From assembly GCA_016858145.1 (NCBI GenBank), contig JAEHOE010000034.1:372001-436000 (forward strand): DNA of 64,000 nt, read 5' to 3'. The translations under genes were made by a program, and so were the position numbers. Source of the stretch: Edaphochlamys debaryana (lineage: Eukaryota; Chlorophyta; Chlorophyceae; Chlamydomonadales). The notes below the pieces were generated by a model that saw only the letters and a list, made by a program, of their open reading frames with translations, was not told where the DNA came from and searched no databases. Of the stretch, positions 35,363 to 45,868 are shown piece after piece; position 1 is the first letter of the stretch, and the number at the start of each line of letters is the position of its first letter.

Positions 35363-36187
35363 TATGCAGCAGCAGCAATCGTGAGTGGCAGCCCCCTCCG
35401 CCCCAGTCGCGCGAGCTGCAGCGGGCCGGGGCCCAAGCGCAGCCACCCCTCCGCGGCTCCGCCCCCTTCGCGCCAAGAGACATGGCTTGATCCCATGCCT
35501 GCCTTTCCTGACTGCACCATTGCACTGAGCGGCAGCAGCTGTACCCACCACCCTTTCCCAATGGCTGCTGCACTCCCCTGCGGACCCCAAGTCCCCAGCT
35601 TGTTTGCAGGGCCATATGTAACACGCAACTTTGCAGTTCCCATTCACGCAACTGTGCAGTTCCCAATAGTCTTCAGGCAACGTCCCAAGACCAAGTTTTG
35701 AGCCGGGAACCGCGCGCCCGCCCCATGTGCAATTTATGCACCCGAAACAGTGACCCACATGGGACACGCCAGGCCCTGGTTCGGATGCGGCCACCCGTGT
35801 ACCGGTATCTCGAGAGCAGCAGCGCTCTGTGGCAGCCGCCATGCACACGTAACCATGCGCCTAACCCACACCAACCCCATGAGAAGCCCCACGACTACCC
35901 AAGCCAAGCTGCAACATGAATGTGCTCCCAATTGAGTAAACAGCCCATGTTGGGCCGCAAGTCCTGGAGTCCGACACGTTACCGTCACATACGGAACCCA
36001 CGCTCTCGGCATGACTGCGCAACCCTCATTGAAGCCGCTAGGCAATGGAACCGGCCGTTGAGCGAGGATCACCCCTTCGCCCACCCGGTTCGCCAAAACC
36101 CTCCGCCAGGGTAGCCCCCCGCTGCACCCGAGCCAGCCTAGGGAGTGGACGAAGGCGCTTGTGGGGTACGGGCACGCCTCCCCCGAC
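35363..36187. other. Intergenic region between the orphan stump and copy E
   Basis: GGCAGCCCCCTCCGCC near 35390 belongs to the remnant's upstream block. Beyond about 35450 no family sequence, exon, RNA gene or repeat was recognised. The part nearest 36187 should hold the 3' UTR of copy E. Confidence 0.35.
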
Positions 36188-38324
36188 CTAGAAAGAATAG
36201 CCCCACGGAGCGACGGTCAGCGGCATGCTCTTCACAAGATGTTGTACCGCTATCGCCCACTCCACCCGCCGCTCCAGACCAGGGCCTCCCTCGCCCGCGC
36301 TGGCCGCCCATAGCTCGCCCATGACCTGCGGGGATGGGGGTGGGGGAGGGCGGGCTTGAGCGCGGAGCCAAGTAATAACGCCGCCATGTGCTGAGCGTAC
36401 TCCAGGTCCTGCAGAGCAGAAACATGCCGCCTACTTGTATAGGACTTGCAAGCAAGCGCAGTTCTACCCATGTCCTTCCTGGACGCACCAGGCGAAGGCC
36501 CCACGCCAGGGCGGTATCCCAGACGGCGAGGTAACAAGGGGTCCTGACGCGCACCGCCTCGCTGCCGTCGCCAGCGGCCGCCACGGCAGCGGCCACCGCC
36601 TCCGCGGCGCCCACGGCATTGGTGCAATGCAGGGCTACGGCGGAGGCGGGGGGGAACGGCTGGACGTAGGCGAAGAGCGGAACTCCGTCCGGTGTGGCAT
36701 CTCCCGCAGCTGCCCGGGCCCGGCTCTCCAGGTCCTTGGCCCAGGCCTCAACGGCGGCCCTGGAGTGGGGCCGCGCCAGCGCAGGGGTGGCAGCGGGGCC
36801 GCGCAGGAGCAGCAGTTGGCCTTCATACTCCTCGTCCGCCGCAGCCTCCGGCCTGCCGCTTGCGGCCCCGTCCTTGCCACCAGCCCCGGGCGGTGCGAGG
36901 CGCTGCAGGGCCATCCGCAGGACCTCCTCGGGCGGGGGCAGGTCCGGGGCCGAGCCATGGACGGGAGGTGGGACTCGGAGCTGCAAGGGCATCTTGATGA
37001 AGGGAACAGTAAGCCGGGTGACCAAGCGAAGTGCGCTGATGGGGCCAAGGGCCATCAGCGCGCTGCAAACGTCCGCTGCGCTGCCCGCCTCCTCGCCACA
37101 GAGCTCGTCTACCCGTCTCTTGCCGGTGCGACACCACAGCTCCCGAATTGCTTGCAGGTTAGAGGTGTTCCAGCCGTCGACGGTGAGCGCGTCGATGCCG
37201 AGGCTCCCCAGCCGCCCGTCCGGACCCAGGCAGGGCAGCAGCTCATTCTGAGCCAGGGCCGCCAGCTGCGGTAGCCTCAGCCAGCGCAGCTCGGCTGACA
37301 TCAGACGGCCCCCAGCCAGCCCAAAGGTGCCATCAAGGCCAGGCCGTGAGTCAAGGCCCCTGGTCCGATGGCGGAACTTCAGCGTGCCGAGAGAGTGCGG
37401 CAAAAGGGCCAGAAGGTTCCGCAGGGTGGGCCCCTCCCCAAGGTCCACATCCGACACGGCCAGGTCCAGTGCCTCAAGCCGCGTGAGCTGGCCCAGGGGA
37501 GCGGCGGCGGACACGGTGAGGGGATGGGCCGGAAGGCGACACTCCACCAGCTCCAGGCGCCGCAGGCTGCCCGCCAGCGCCTCCACGCCAGTCAGGCCGG
37601 GAACGCCGGACAGCTGCAGCTCCTCCAGCGTGCCCAGGGCCGCCAGGGCTGGGGATGGGGGTTGTGGGTCGGGAGGCGGGCATGTGCGCGTTACGGTTGA
37701 GGAGGACGGGTTGTGATGCAGGGGACCATTGCTGAGGACGCTGGTGCAAACAGCCTTGGCAAACTCACAGCACTACTACTGCTCACCCAAGTGGACCTCC
37801 CCACCTGCGAAGGCCTCCCCCTTGTCGCCAGGGGTCCCCGTTGGAGAATGGATCGGCAAGATGAGCTTCCGCAGGCCGGGCAGCAGCGCCGCGAGGGCGC
37901 CCACCGCAGCGCCAGAGACGGCGGGGCGTGAACCCCTGCGGCGGACCACGTAGACCAGCCAAACGCGTTGTCGCGCCGCCTCGGGCAGCCCTGCGAAGGC
38001 CGCCGGCAGGAGCGTGTCCACGCCGCCCTCAGCCGATGGCTCAAGCTCGAGGCATATACCGCCTCTGCGGCCCCAGCGCTCCAGACATGCCAGCGGCTGC
38101 GCGACGGTGCCATCCGCTCGCAGCTCGAGGGAAAGCACCTTGGGGATGCCGACGCTTGTGTCCATAAGGTCCCGCAGCGCTCGGCACGTCAGGCGCAGAC
38201 GTGAGATGCAGCGATAGCATGCGAGCTGATCGATAAGCGACTCCGCTGCCGGCAGCTCGAGCTGCTGCAACACATCGACCAGCGATGGCGTGTATTCGGC
38301 CGCCGCGGTCTCCGGGCTGGACAT
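36188..38324 (-). CDS. F-box-like / leucine-rich paralog E (605 aa, 3 exons)
   Basis: Exons on minus: 38324-37805, 37648-36489 and 36325-36188. It starts MSSPETAAAEYTPSL and shares with D the stretch LELRADGTVAQPLACLERW. The intron-1 border reads GEAFAG rather than GEAYAG. The LRR segment ending exon 1 is unusual (LRKLILPIHSPTGTP, lacking the SDLPSTW core of other copies). The terminal exon starts VMGELWAASAGEGG, one codon (Cys) shorter than most copies, and has a longer tail ending WGYSF. Exon 2 keeps LPPPEEVLRMALQRLAPPG and PPASAVALHC. Confidence 0.8.
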
Positions 38325-38404
38325 GGCTGCGCCCCGTCGTATTTGATGTGGTTGGCAAGGCGCAAGCAAAATTTTGTAGGTGCTGGGCAGCCTTTGTTTG
38401 CTAG

Positions 38405-38432
38405 AGATCTTCGCGGCAAGTTGCGCGCCAAA
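38405..38432 (-). promoter_or_regulatory. Family promoter box of copy E
   Basis: AGATCT at 38405-38410 and GCGCCAAA at 38425-38432, 14 bp apart, end 80 bp before the ATG. The following 120 bp (to about 38565) are nearly the same as upstream of copy C. Confidence 0.6.
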
Positions 38433-38565
38433 ACGAAGCCGCAGCAAAGCGTCTAGAAATGCCGATGGCTACGTTTGCATATATGCTGTGGTGATGTCTG
38501 GCGCGGCCCAAGCGCAGCGACGGCAGGTCCGCCGCCGGTCGTGTCGTGGTAGACCTTAATTGACC

Positions 38566-39673
38566 TTTTCGGCAGCCCCCGCCCGCTCCATGCCGCAACA
38601 CGTGGCTGGGCAGTGGGGACCATGTCTGCGTTTCCTGCCTGCCTGCACCGCGTGTCTCGCGGGGCAAGGTTGTGGATGCCCTGCCCACAGCTGCACAGAC
38701 TTTTTGGGCTGAGCCGCCGCCGTCAGGCTCTTCGGGCGGCGAAGCCCCCCGGGATTACCCCGTGTCGGCGTGCGTGCCTGCGTGCCTGCGTGCGATTTAC
38801 GCCTAGCCCGCGATGCCACAAGCTGCAGTTCCCTTATCCCTATCGCTTGCAACTGAGAAAAGGGAAACTTATCGACCACGCTCCAACATGCCGGCGACAT
38901 GTCTGGGAGCTCAACCTCCACGCGCGTACTCAGTCAGAGTGTGTTGCTAGCTAACCTTGCACAATTCTCTGAGGGCAGCCCACGGTTACCTCGGGGAATG
39001 GGTCGCGTAGCAGATGGGTGAGGGGCTCAGCCCTTTTCCGCCCCCATGGGGGCGCCCCGCTTCACCGCTTGTCACACCTGTGTCATGGTAGGCCCCTAGG
39101 ATCCACCCGCGGCCCCGTCCGACCCGCCCCCTCCGCCCCCTCAGCGCCCGCTGCGAGCACAGTACCCCCTCCGCCCCTCGGTGCCGTGACACATGTCTTG
39201 ACTTTCCATGCCTGGTTGCACCACTGCACGCCATGCCTCGCTCTGCCCCCTTTCTTCAACCAACCCAACCGGCCACGTCCTCTGTCCTTAACGCTTACTA
39301 CTGCCCAAGGCTGGGGCGGCCCCGGTCCATAGTCAGCCCACGCTGCGCCGGCCGGTCCCCTTGTGGCCCCCGAGCGTGTGCCGCCATTGTCTCCACAGGC
39401 CACGCATACGCCTGGTTGAGCTGGGCACGCCAGTAACCGCATCCGCATAAGCACTGCGCAGGTCTCTCTGTTCAGCTGCCGGGCGCCCTTGACCCCCCAC
39501 ACCGTGGACCGCCCACTCCCTGCATGGCGCCCATAGAAGGTGCGCCACAAACAGCGACCAGCGCCTGACCAATGGGAGAAGCGCTCCGCAGGATATTAAT
39601 CCCGCACCATCCCGCTGACCACGCACCCTATTGCATGCAGGCGGCTCGGGAGCGGCAGGTCCCGGGTGGGGAC
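38566..39673. other. Intergenic region between copies E and F
   Basis: No exon is supported. CGCCCCCATGGGGGCG at 39039-39054 is a perfect 16-bp palindrome; a related but imperfect G/C hairpin lies 3' of copy I near 60570. CGTGCCTGCGTG-type short repeats occur at about 38768-38795. The part nearest 39673 should contain copy F's 3' UTR. Confidence 0.35.
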
Positions 39674-41835
39674 CTAGGCAAGCAGACAGACTCTGCGCGG
39701 CAGGCCCTTTACCAGGGCGTGAACCCCCACCGCCCACTCCACCCGCTGCTGCAGGCTAAGCCCTCCCACGCTCCCGCCGCTGGCCGCCCACCGCTCCGTC
39801 ATCAACTGCGGGCGGGGGGAAGCGAAGCGGGCGGGAGGGGGCGGATGAGTGCTTGTGCACTAAGCTAGGGGCCAAGCTAGAGATGCAATGCAAGCAGGGA
39901 GCGCGCCGTCGCTGGATGCACAGGTACTCGTAAGCCCGTGACCCCTGGACGCACCTCTCCAAGGCGCTGCCCTAGGGTAGTACTCCAGTAGGGAAGTGGG
40001 GTCGCAGGGGACACGACGAGAGCGGCCTCGCTTCCGTCTCCTGCGGCCGCCACGGCAGCGGCCACCGCCTCAGCCGCGCCCATCAATTTCCCGCAGTTGA
40101 TGATAACGGCGGAGGCCGGCGGCAGAAGGCTGACGAACTCGAAGAGCTGCCCTGCCTTAGTGAAAGCATCGCCCGCTGCCGCCCTCGCCCGGCTGTCTAG
40201 GTCGATGGCCCAGGCCCTAACCGCCTCGGTGCTCGGCTGCTCCATCGCAGCGGCGGCACCGGGGCCGCGCAGGAGGAGGAGGACACGGTCGCTGACCTGG
40301 GCCTCACCCGCGGCTATGCCCGGCCTGCGGCTCGCGGCCCCGCCCTCGGCCCCGCCCGCACCCGGCGGGGCGATGCGCAGCAGGGCCATCCGCAGGACCT
40401 CCTCGGGCGGGGGCAAGTCCGGTGGGGAGGCCGAGCAGGAAGATGCGGTCTGGGGCTGGAGTAGACTGATCTCCAAGGCGCCGCTCATGAAGCGAAGCTC
40501 CTCAACAGGCCCCAGAGCCACCATGGCGCAGCTGACGTCCGCAGCGGTCTGACGTTGCTCCACAGCCAGCGTGTGTATACGGGCTCGGTCGATACGCCGC
40601 CACAGCTCGAGGACCGGAGCCAGGTCGGTGGTGCCCCAACCGTCAGCACTGACTTCGTTGATGCTGAGGCTCTCCAGCCGCCCGTCCGGCCCCAGGCAGG
40701 GCAGCAGCTCATCCCGGGCTAGGGCTACCAGCTGCGGTAGCAGTAGCCAATCCAGCTCGGCTGAAGCAAGGGCGCCACGGAATAGTCGGAAGACCATGTG
40801 CCTCATCCAGCTCCGTTGCCTCAGTTTTAGCACGCATAGCGATGGCGGCAGGATGCTGAGGAGGATCGGCAGGTTGGGCCCCTCCCCCAGGTCCAGATCC
40901 GAGGCGAGCAGCTCGAGCGCTTCGAGCCGTGTGAGCTGGCCCAGGGGAGCGGCGGCGGAAAGGGTGAGGGTATGACGCGGGGGAATGCAAGAACCTGAAA
41001 AGCTTAGGCTGCACAGGCTGCCCGCCAGCGCCTCCACGCCGGCCAGGCCGGGGACGCCGGGCAGCTCCAGCTCCTCCAGCGTGCCCAGGGCCGCCAGGGC
41101 TGGGATGTGGGGCAGGCAGGGTAGAGGAAAGCAATGGTGGGTCGGGAGGCGGGCAGTGTGAGCACACATGAGCACACATGCGAGACGATAAGCCACAGAA
41201 AGGTGTTGCGCGCTTGTTGCCGCAACGATGAAGGTGCGCAGCCCCTGAAAGGTTCTGGGGCCTCACCTGCGTAGGGCTCCCCTGCGCCGCCAGGGGCCCA
41301 AGTCGCTTCCAGCGCCTTGAGGTCAAGCTTCCGCAGGCAGGGCAACGAGGCCGCCAGGGCACCCACCGCAGCGCCAGAGACGGCCGGGGCGGGGCCCTCA
41401 TATGTGCTGCGGCGTACAGTTATCAGCCACACGGCCCCCCGCGCCTCCTCCGGCAGCGCTTCAAAGGCCGCCGGAAGGAGCGCATCCACGCCACCTGGGG
41501 ACTCAGCCGGTAGCTGGGGGAAGAGGCTTATGCCACCTCGGCGGCCCCAGCGCCCCAGCGACGCCAGCGGTTCCGTGACGGGCAAATCCATCCGCTCGCA
41601 GCTGGATGGTCAGACCTTGCGACCAATCGCTGGTGTCCGCGAGGTCCCGAAGCGCCCGGCATGTCAGGCGGAGAGGTGCGATGCAGTGAAAGCAGTATAG
41701 CCGGTCGACGAGCGCCTCCACCGCTGGCAGCTCGAGCTGGTGCAGCACATCTGCTAGCGATGGCGCCTGTCCGGCAGCCTCGGGCTCTGCACCGGCGGTG
41801 CCCGCGGCCTCAAGTAGCTGGGTTTCATTGGCCAT
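39674..41835 (-). pseudogene. F-box-like / leucine-rich paralog F, frameshifted in exon 1
   Basis: Exons on minus: 41835-41267, 41099-39955 and 39805-39674. The start (MANETQLLEAAGTAGAEPEA) and F-box-like part (LADVLHQLELPAVEALVDRL, LRLTCRALRDLADTS) are normal. At about 41577-41590, where other copies read GATGG-CAC-CGTCACGG, F has seven bases in place of CAC, a net gain of 4 bp. The frame is lost after LQLRADG; the downstream frame (VTEPLASLGRWGRRGGI onward) is intact. Exon 1 is 569 bp, whereas all other copies have a length of 3n+1. The last exon is also divergent (LMTERWAASGGSVGG). It is either a recent pseudogene or carries a base-calling error. Confidence 0.75.
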
Positions 41836-41871
41836 CGCGTAATCGCAACTTGGCCGCCTTGAGTTTGCTAC

Positions 41872-41898
41872 AGATCTTTCAGAAGGATTCGCGCCAAA
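41872..41898 (-). promoter_or_regulatory. Family promoter box of copy F
   Basis: AGATCT at 41872-41877 and GCGCCAAA at 41891-41898, 13 bp apart, the shortest spacing seen. The box ends 36 bp before the ATG because F has about 14 extra codons before the conserved EPEA...APSL start. A distal block (TTTTGCGATACCGTC, CCTGGCAGCCCC) lies at about 42005-42065. Confidence 0.6.
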
Positions 41899-42650
41899 AC
41901 GTGGCACCGTAGCGACCAGCGACCAGGCAGCTGCGGTGCTATGGCAAGAGCTGTGCGAAGAGCGTGGGCTGTTGTGGTCTTGCGAGCGGCTGCGAGCGGC
42001 TCTTGCTGGTTTTGCGATACCGTCAATGCCGCCGTGTTGCTTGCGGGCAGCCCTGGCAGCCCCGCCGTCCCGCCTCCGTGCTGCGCCACTCCAGCCGCCA
42101 CATGCCGCCCCTTCATGTCTTGTCAAAAGCCTTCAAAGCATTCAATGTCACGCCCGGCGGCTGCGCGTTTGGCTAAACAAATGCAATCTTGGCGGTTACA
42201 CAACCCTCACGTCGCCAACTCAGCTGAGCTCGCCAGGGCCGGGCACCTGGGCATCTGCTGAGTGCTGACCCAAACCCCGGCCGGGCCTGATGCCTGTGCC
42301 ATCGGCCATAGCCATTTGAGCTACCGCAAGACAACCCCCTGGCAACAAGACACAGCTATGTGACTTGCCCATAGCGCCCTCAGTCCTCACCAGCATAATT
42401 GTCTCCTCATCATGCGACCCCAGCGCCTGTCTCCAATACCGGTACCCCACATTGCGGCAAGCGCCTGATGCCCGGACAGAACAGCGTGGGCGGTGGTACC
42501 CCGAGCCTCGGTTCGTGTCGCTATGCTTGACCCCTTGCGCTGCACACCCAAAACTCGGCACACTACTCCCTGCAGTTGCAACAATTTGAGCCTGAGCTGA
42601 CCGAGGCCTTGGACTGAGGCACGGGCGGGAGACGGGCCCTTTGGCCCCTG
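41899..42650. other. Intergenic region between copies F and G
   Basis: It contains the distal promoter block of F (to about 42065) and, at 42196-42200, TTACA (TGTAA on minus), 450 bp past copy G's stop and a good candidate for its poly(A) signal. No exon, RNA gene or mobile element was recognised. Confidence 0.4.
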
Positions 42651-44954
42651 CTAGCCCCGCTGAGTAACGGTGGTCGGTAGGCCCTTCAACAGGCTGAGGA
42701 CTGCCAGCGCCCACTCCACCCGCTGCTGCAGGCTGGGCCCTCCCTCGCCCGCGCAGCTGGCCGCCCACAGTTCGCTCATCACCTGCAGGGGGCCAGTAGG
42801 GAGGGGGCAAGGAGGCAGGCTGGTGAGTGCACGTACAGGTGCCAAGGCAGGAAAGGGATTGGTGAGGCGACGTGGAGTAGCGAGCGGGTGGTCGTGTCCG
42901 CTTCCACAACGGATCAAGGGGTAACGCACAGGAATTTGTTACTAGCCGGGTCTGAACGCACCTCAGACAAGCCCAACTCTACGGCGGACATCCAGAAGCG
43001 ACCGCGGGTGCCAGGAGCCCTGACGCGCACCGCCACGCTCCCGTCTCCGTTTGCCGCCACGGCAGCGGCCACCGCCTCAGCGGCGCCCACGACTTCACCG
43101 CATTGGAGCAGCACGGCGGAGGCTGGCGGCAACAGGTTGACGTGCTTGATAAGCGGCCGTCGCTTGTCCTCCACGGCAGCCCCCGCCACCGCCCTCGCCC
43201 GTCGCTCCAGGTCCTGGGTCCAAGCCCTGACAGCGGTCTCGGAGTGGGCCTGCTCCAGCGCAGCGGCAGCCGCGGGGGCCCTCACGAGGAGGACTTGGTC
43301 GTCCGCTGCGGGCTCAAGCCTGCCACCTACGGCCCCACCCTCAATGCCATGCTCCGGAGTGATGCGCTGCAGGGCCATCCGCAGGACCTCCTCGGGCGGG
43401 GGCAGGTCCAGGCGTGGGGCGTGGGCGGGTGGTGGGAGCTGGGGCGGTCGGGGCAGCCTGACTGTGATGCCAATCGCCCGGCAGCATAAGCCGAGTGTGT
43501 TGACGGGCCCCACAGCGGCCAAGGCGCTGCAGGCGTCCACGCTGCTGCAGCCCTCCTCCAAGGTAATCTCGTCTGCTCGGACCTCGTGGCTGCAACGCCA
43601 AAGCTCCGGCAGCAGAGTCGTGTAAGAGGTGTCACCCCAGCCGTCGACGTAGAGCGCGTAGACGCTGAGGCGCTTCAGCCGCCCGCCCGGCCCCAGGCAG
43701 GGCAGCAGCTCATCCCGGGCCAGGGCTACCAGCGCTTCCGGCCGCCACAGCCAGCCCAGCCTGGCTGACAAAAGGCGGCCACCGGACATGGCAAAGGTGC
43801 CGTCAAGGCCAAAGTCCAAATCGCCACCCCAGTTCTGATACCTGAGGTTTAGCATGCGGAGCGAATGCGGAAGGAGGCGCAGCAGGTTCCGCAGAATTGG
43901 CCCCTCCCCGAGGTCCATGCCAAACACGTCAAAAGTCAGCGCCTCGAGCTGGGTGAGCCGGCCCAGGGGAGCAGCGGCGGACAGGGTGAGCGCGTGGCAT
44001 CTCACATCGCGCTCGCATAGACTCAGGCTGCGCAGGCTGCCCGCCAGCGCCTCCACGCCGGTCAGGCCGGGGACGCCAGGCAGCTCCAGCTCCTCCAGCG
44101 TGCCCAGGGCCGCCAGGGCTGGAGACGGGGATGGGGGACGGGAGGAGAGCGTGTAAGCACACGGGGTGTGATGCTGTAGTAGATGCAACTGCCGCCGACC
44201 GACCCTTGTACCCATTGTCACCTGCGTACGCCTCCCCCGCGCCTCCAGGGATCCACGTTGAGGGCAGGTCCGAGAGGTCGAGCTGACGCAGGCGGGGCAG
44301 CGAGGCCGCCAGGGCAGCCACCGCAGCGCCAGAGAGAGGGGCAGCGGCCTGCCTCCTATCGGAACCACCGCCGTCCGAGTCCTCCGAGGCGCCGGGCTCC
44401 GGCTCACTCCCGTCAGAGGCACCGGCTTCAGTGTCACTGCCCTCGGAGTCCTCGGTGTCACTGCCCTCGGAGCTGCTGGCCAGGAAGGGGTTGATCCCTA
44501 TGTGACTGTCCCTGGAGACACTGCCGCCAGACTCGCTGTCGTTGTCATCCGAGCTGGGGCTTTCCACGCTCAGGCGTATTGCCGTGACGCGTCGCCGCGC
44601 CTCCTCCGGCAGCTGGGTGAAGGCCGCCGGCAAGAGCGCGTTGACGCCAGCGGCTGCCTCGGCAGGCAGCTGGAGCAAGAGGCCGATACCACTTCGGCGT
44701 CCCCAGCGCTCTAGCGCTGACAGAGGCTCCGCGACTGCGCCGTCCGCTCGCAGCTGGAGCGTCAGCATCTTGGGGATGCGCACGCTGGCATCAGCAAGGT
44801 CCTGCAATGCCCGGCACGTCAGGCACAGCACTCCGACGCAGCGGAAGCGAGTCAGTATGTCCACAAGCACCTCCGCCGCGGGCAGCTCGAGCTGCTGCAG
44901 GACATCCGGCAGGGATGGCGTGTATTCGGCAGCCTCGGACGCTGCGTGAGCCAT
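42651..44954 (-). CDS. F-box-like / leucine-rich paralog G with long acidic insert (673 aa, 3 exons)
   Basis: Exons on minus: 44954-44222, 44118-42962 and 42782-42651. I chose the ATG at 44954 because MAHAASEAAEYTPSL aligns with copy E and sits 80 bp from the promoter box as in C, D and E; an upstream in-frame ATG at 44990 would add 12 residues. The F-box-like part is LPDVLQQLELPAAEVLVDIL and LCLTCRALQDLADASVRI. Between RLSVE and [14 protein letters not shown], about 75 residues rich in Ser, Asp, Glu and Gly are inserted, with repeated EGSDTE/DSEGSDTE and DGSEPE-like units. The rest of the family plan is intact; the tail ends TVTQRG. Confidence 0.8.
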
Positions 44955-45033
44955 ATCCCCACTCATGTACAGCTGAGAGTTGTGGGACATTGAGCATAAA
45001 GGTATTGCAGCGTGCGGAGCCCTGCTTCGCCCG

Positions 45034-45064
45034 AGATCTTCGGAACGTGGAAAAGCGCGCCAAA
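45034..45064 (-). promoter_or_regulatory. Family promoter box of copy G
   Basis: AGATCT at 45034-45039 and GCGCCAAA at 45057-45064 are 17 bp apart, the widest spacing in the set. The distal block follows at about 45175-45225 (CATCGCGAACCCG, CCTGGCAGCCCC). Confidence 0.6.
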
Positions 45065-45225
45065 CTGGAAGCACCAGCAAGCGACTGCGTAGCTGTGGTA
45101 TTCTGTGTGTGGGTGTGGTCAGTGCAAAGTGAACTGCTTTGTAAGCGGCCCGGGCGCCGCAACCCACCCTCTTGTTGGGACATCGCGAACCCGCCGCGTC
45201 GCGTGGTGCAGGCGTCCCTGGCAGC

Positions 45226-45868
45226 CCCGCTGCCCCCCTGAGCTTCTTGCGCTAACACCCCATCTTGCTTTCTTGCCCCATCCTGCAAAGTGTTTGGGAC
45301 TTTGGGTTTGCGACGGTCGCGTGCAGGCGGCCCTGGCAGCCCCCGCCGTCCCGCCGGCTTACCATGGCTGGTGAGGGCTGGTGGAGGTCTCGCCTGGTCC
45401 GTGACAGAGAGCACGGAGGCAAGCACAAAACCTGGCTGGGCCCAAGCGCGCAAGCCCCTCTCGCTGCTGGGTTTGCGATGCCCAGATTTCGTGCGCAGCA
45501 CCCGGAAGCTGCGCCCGCCATCCCCTCCATAATACTGCGCCCTTCCTGAGACTGTCGCGCTAGAAGAGTGCAGAAAGCCCTCTTGCGTCTAGCTGCAACT
45601 GCTGCATCCCCCCTTGTCGTGTGGACCACGCTGCGTGGTCCCTGCGAGCACAAGTCCCCTCCGGACCGGAACTTGCCATTCCACAGCTCTCCCACCTCCC
45701 CTCAGCCGGCTTGGGGGACGTGCAGGAGCGCTGGCAGCCACATTGGCTGGCCCCATCAAAATTGTGGTACCTCGACTCCTTCTCCCTTGCTTAACCGCCA
45801 ACTACCCGCAAAGCCCCAGGGCAACGACCGCTTGGCCTGATAACGGAGCGAGGCAGCAATTCGGCCTT
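45226..45868. other. Intergenic region with extra copies of the distal promoter block
   Basis: Two more pieces resembling the distal family block occur without a gene: TTTGGGTTTGCGAC... CCTGGCAGCCCCC at about 45298-45345 and GCTGGGTTTGCGATGCC at about 45464-45482. They look like debris of further duplications. Otherwise no exon was recognised; the far end should hold the 3' UTR of the BTB gene. Confidence 0.4.
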
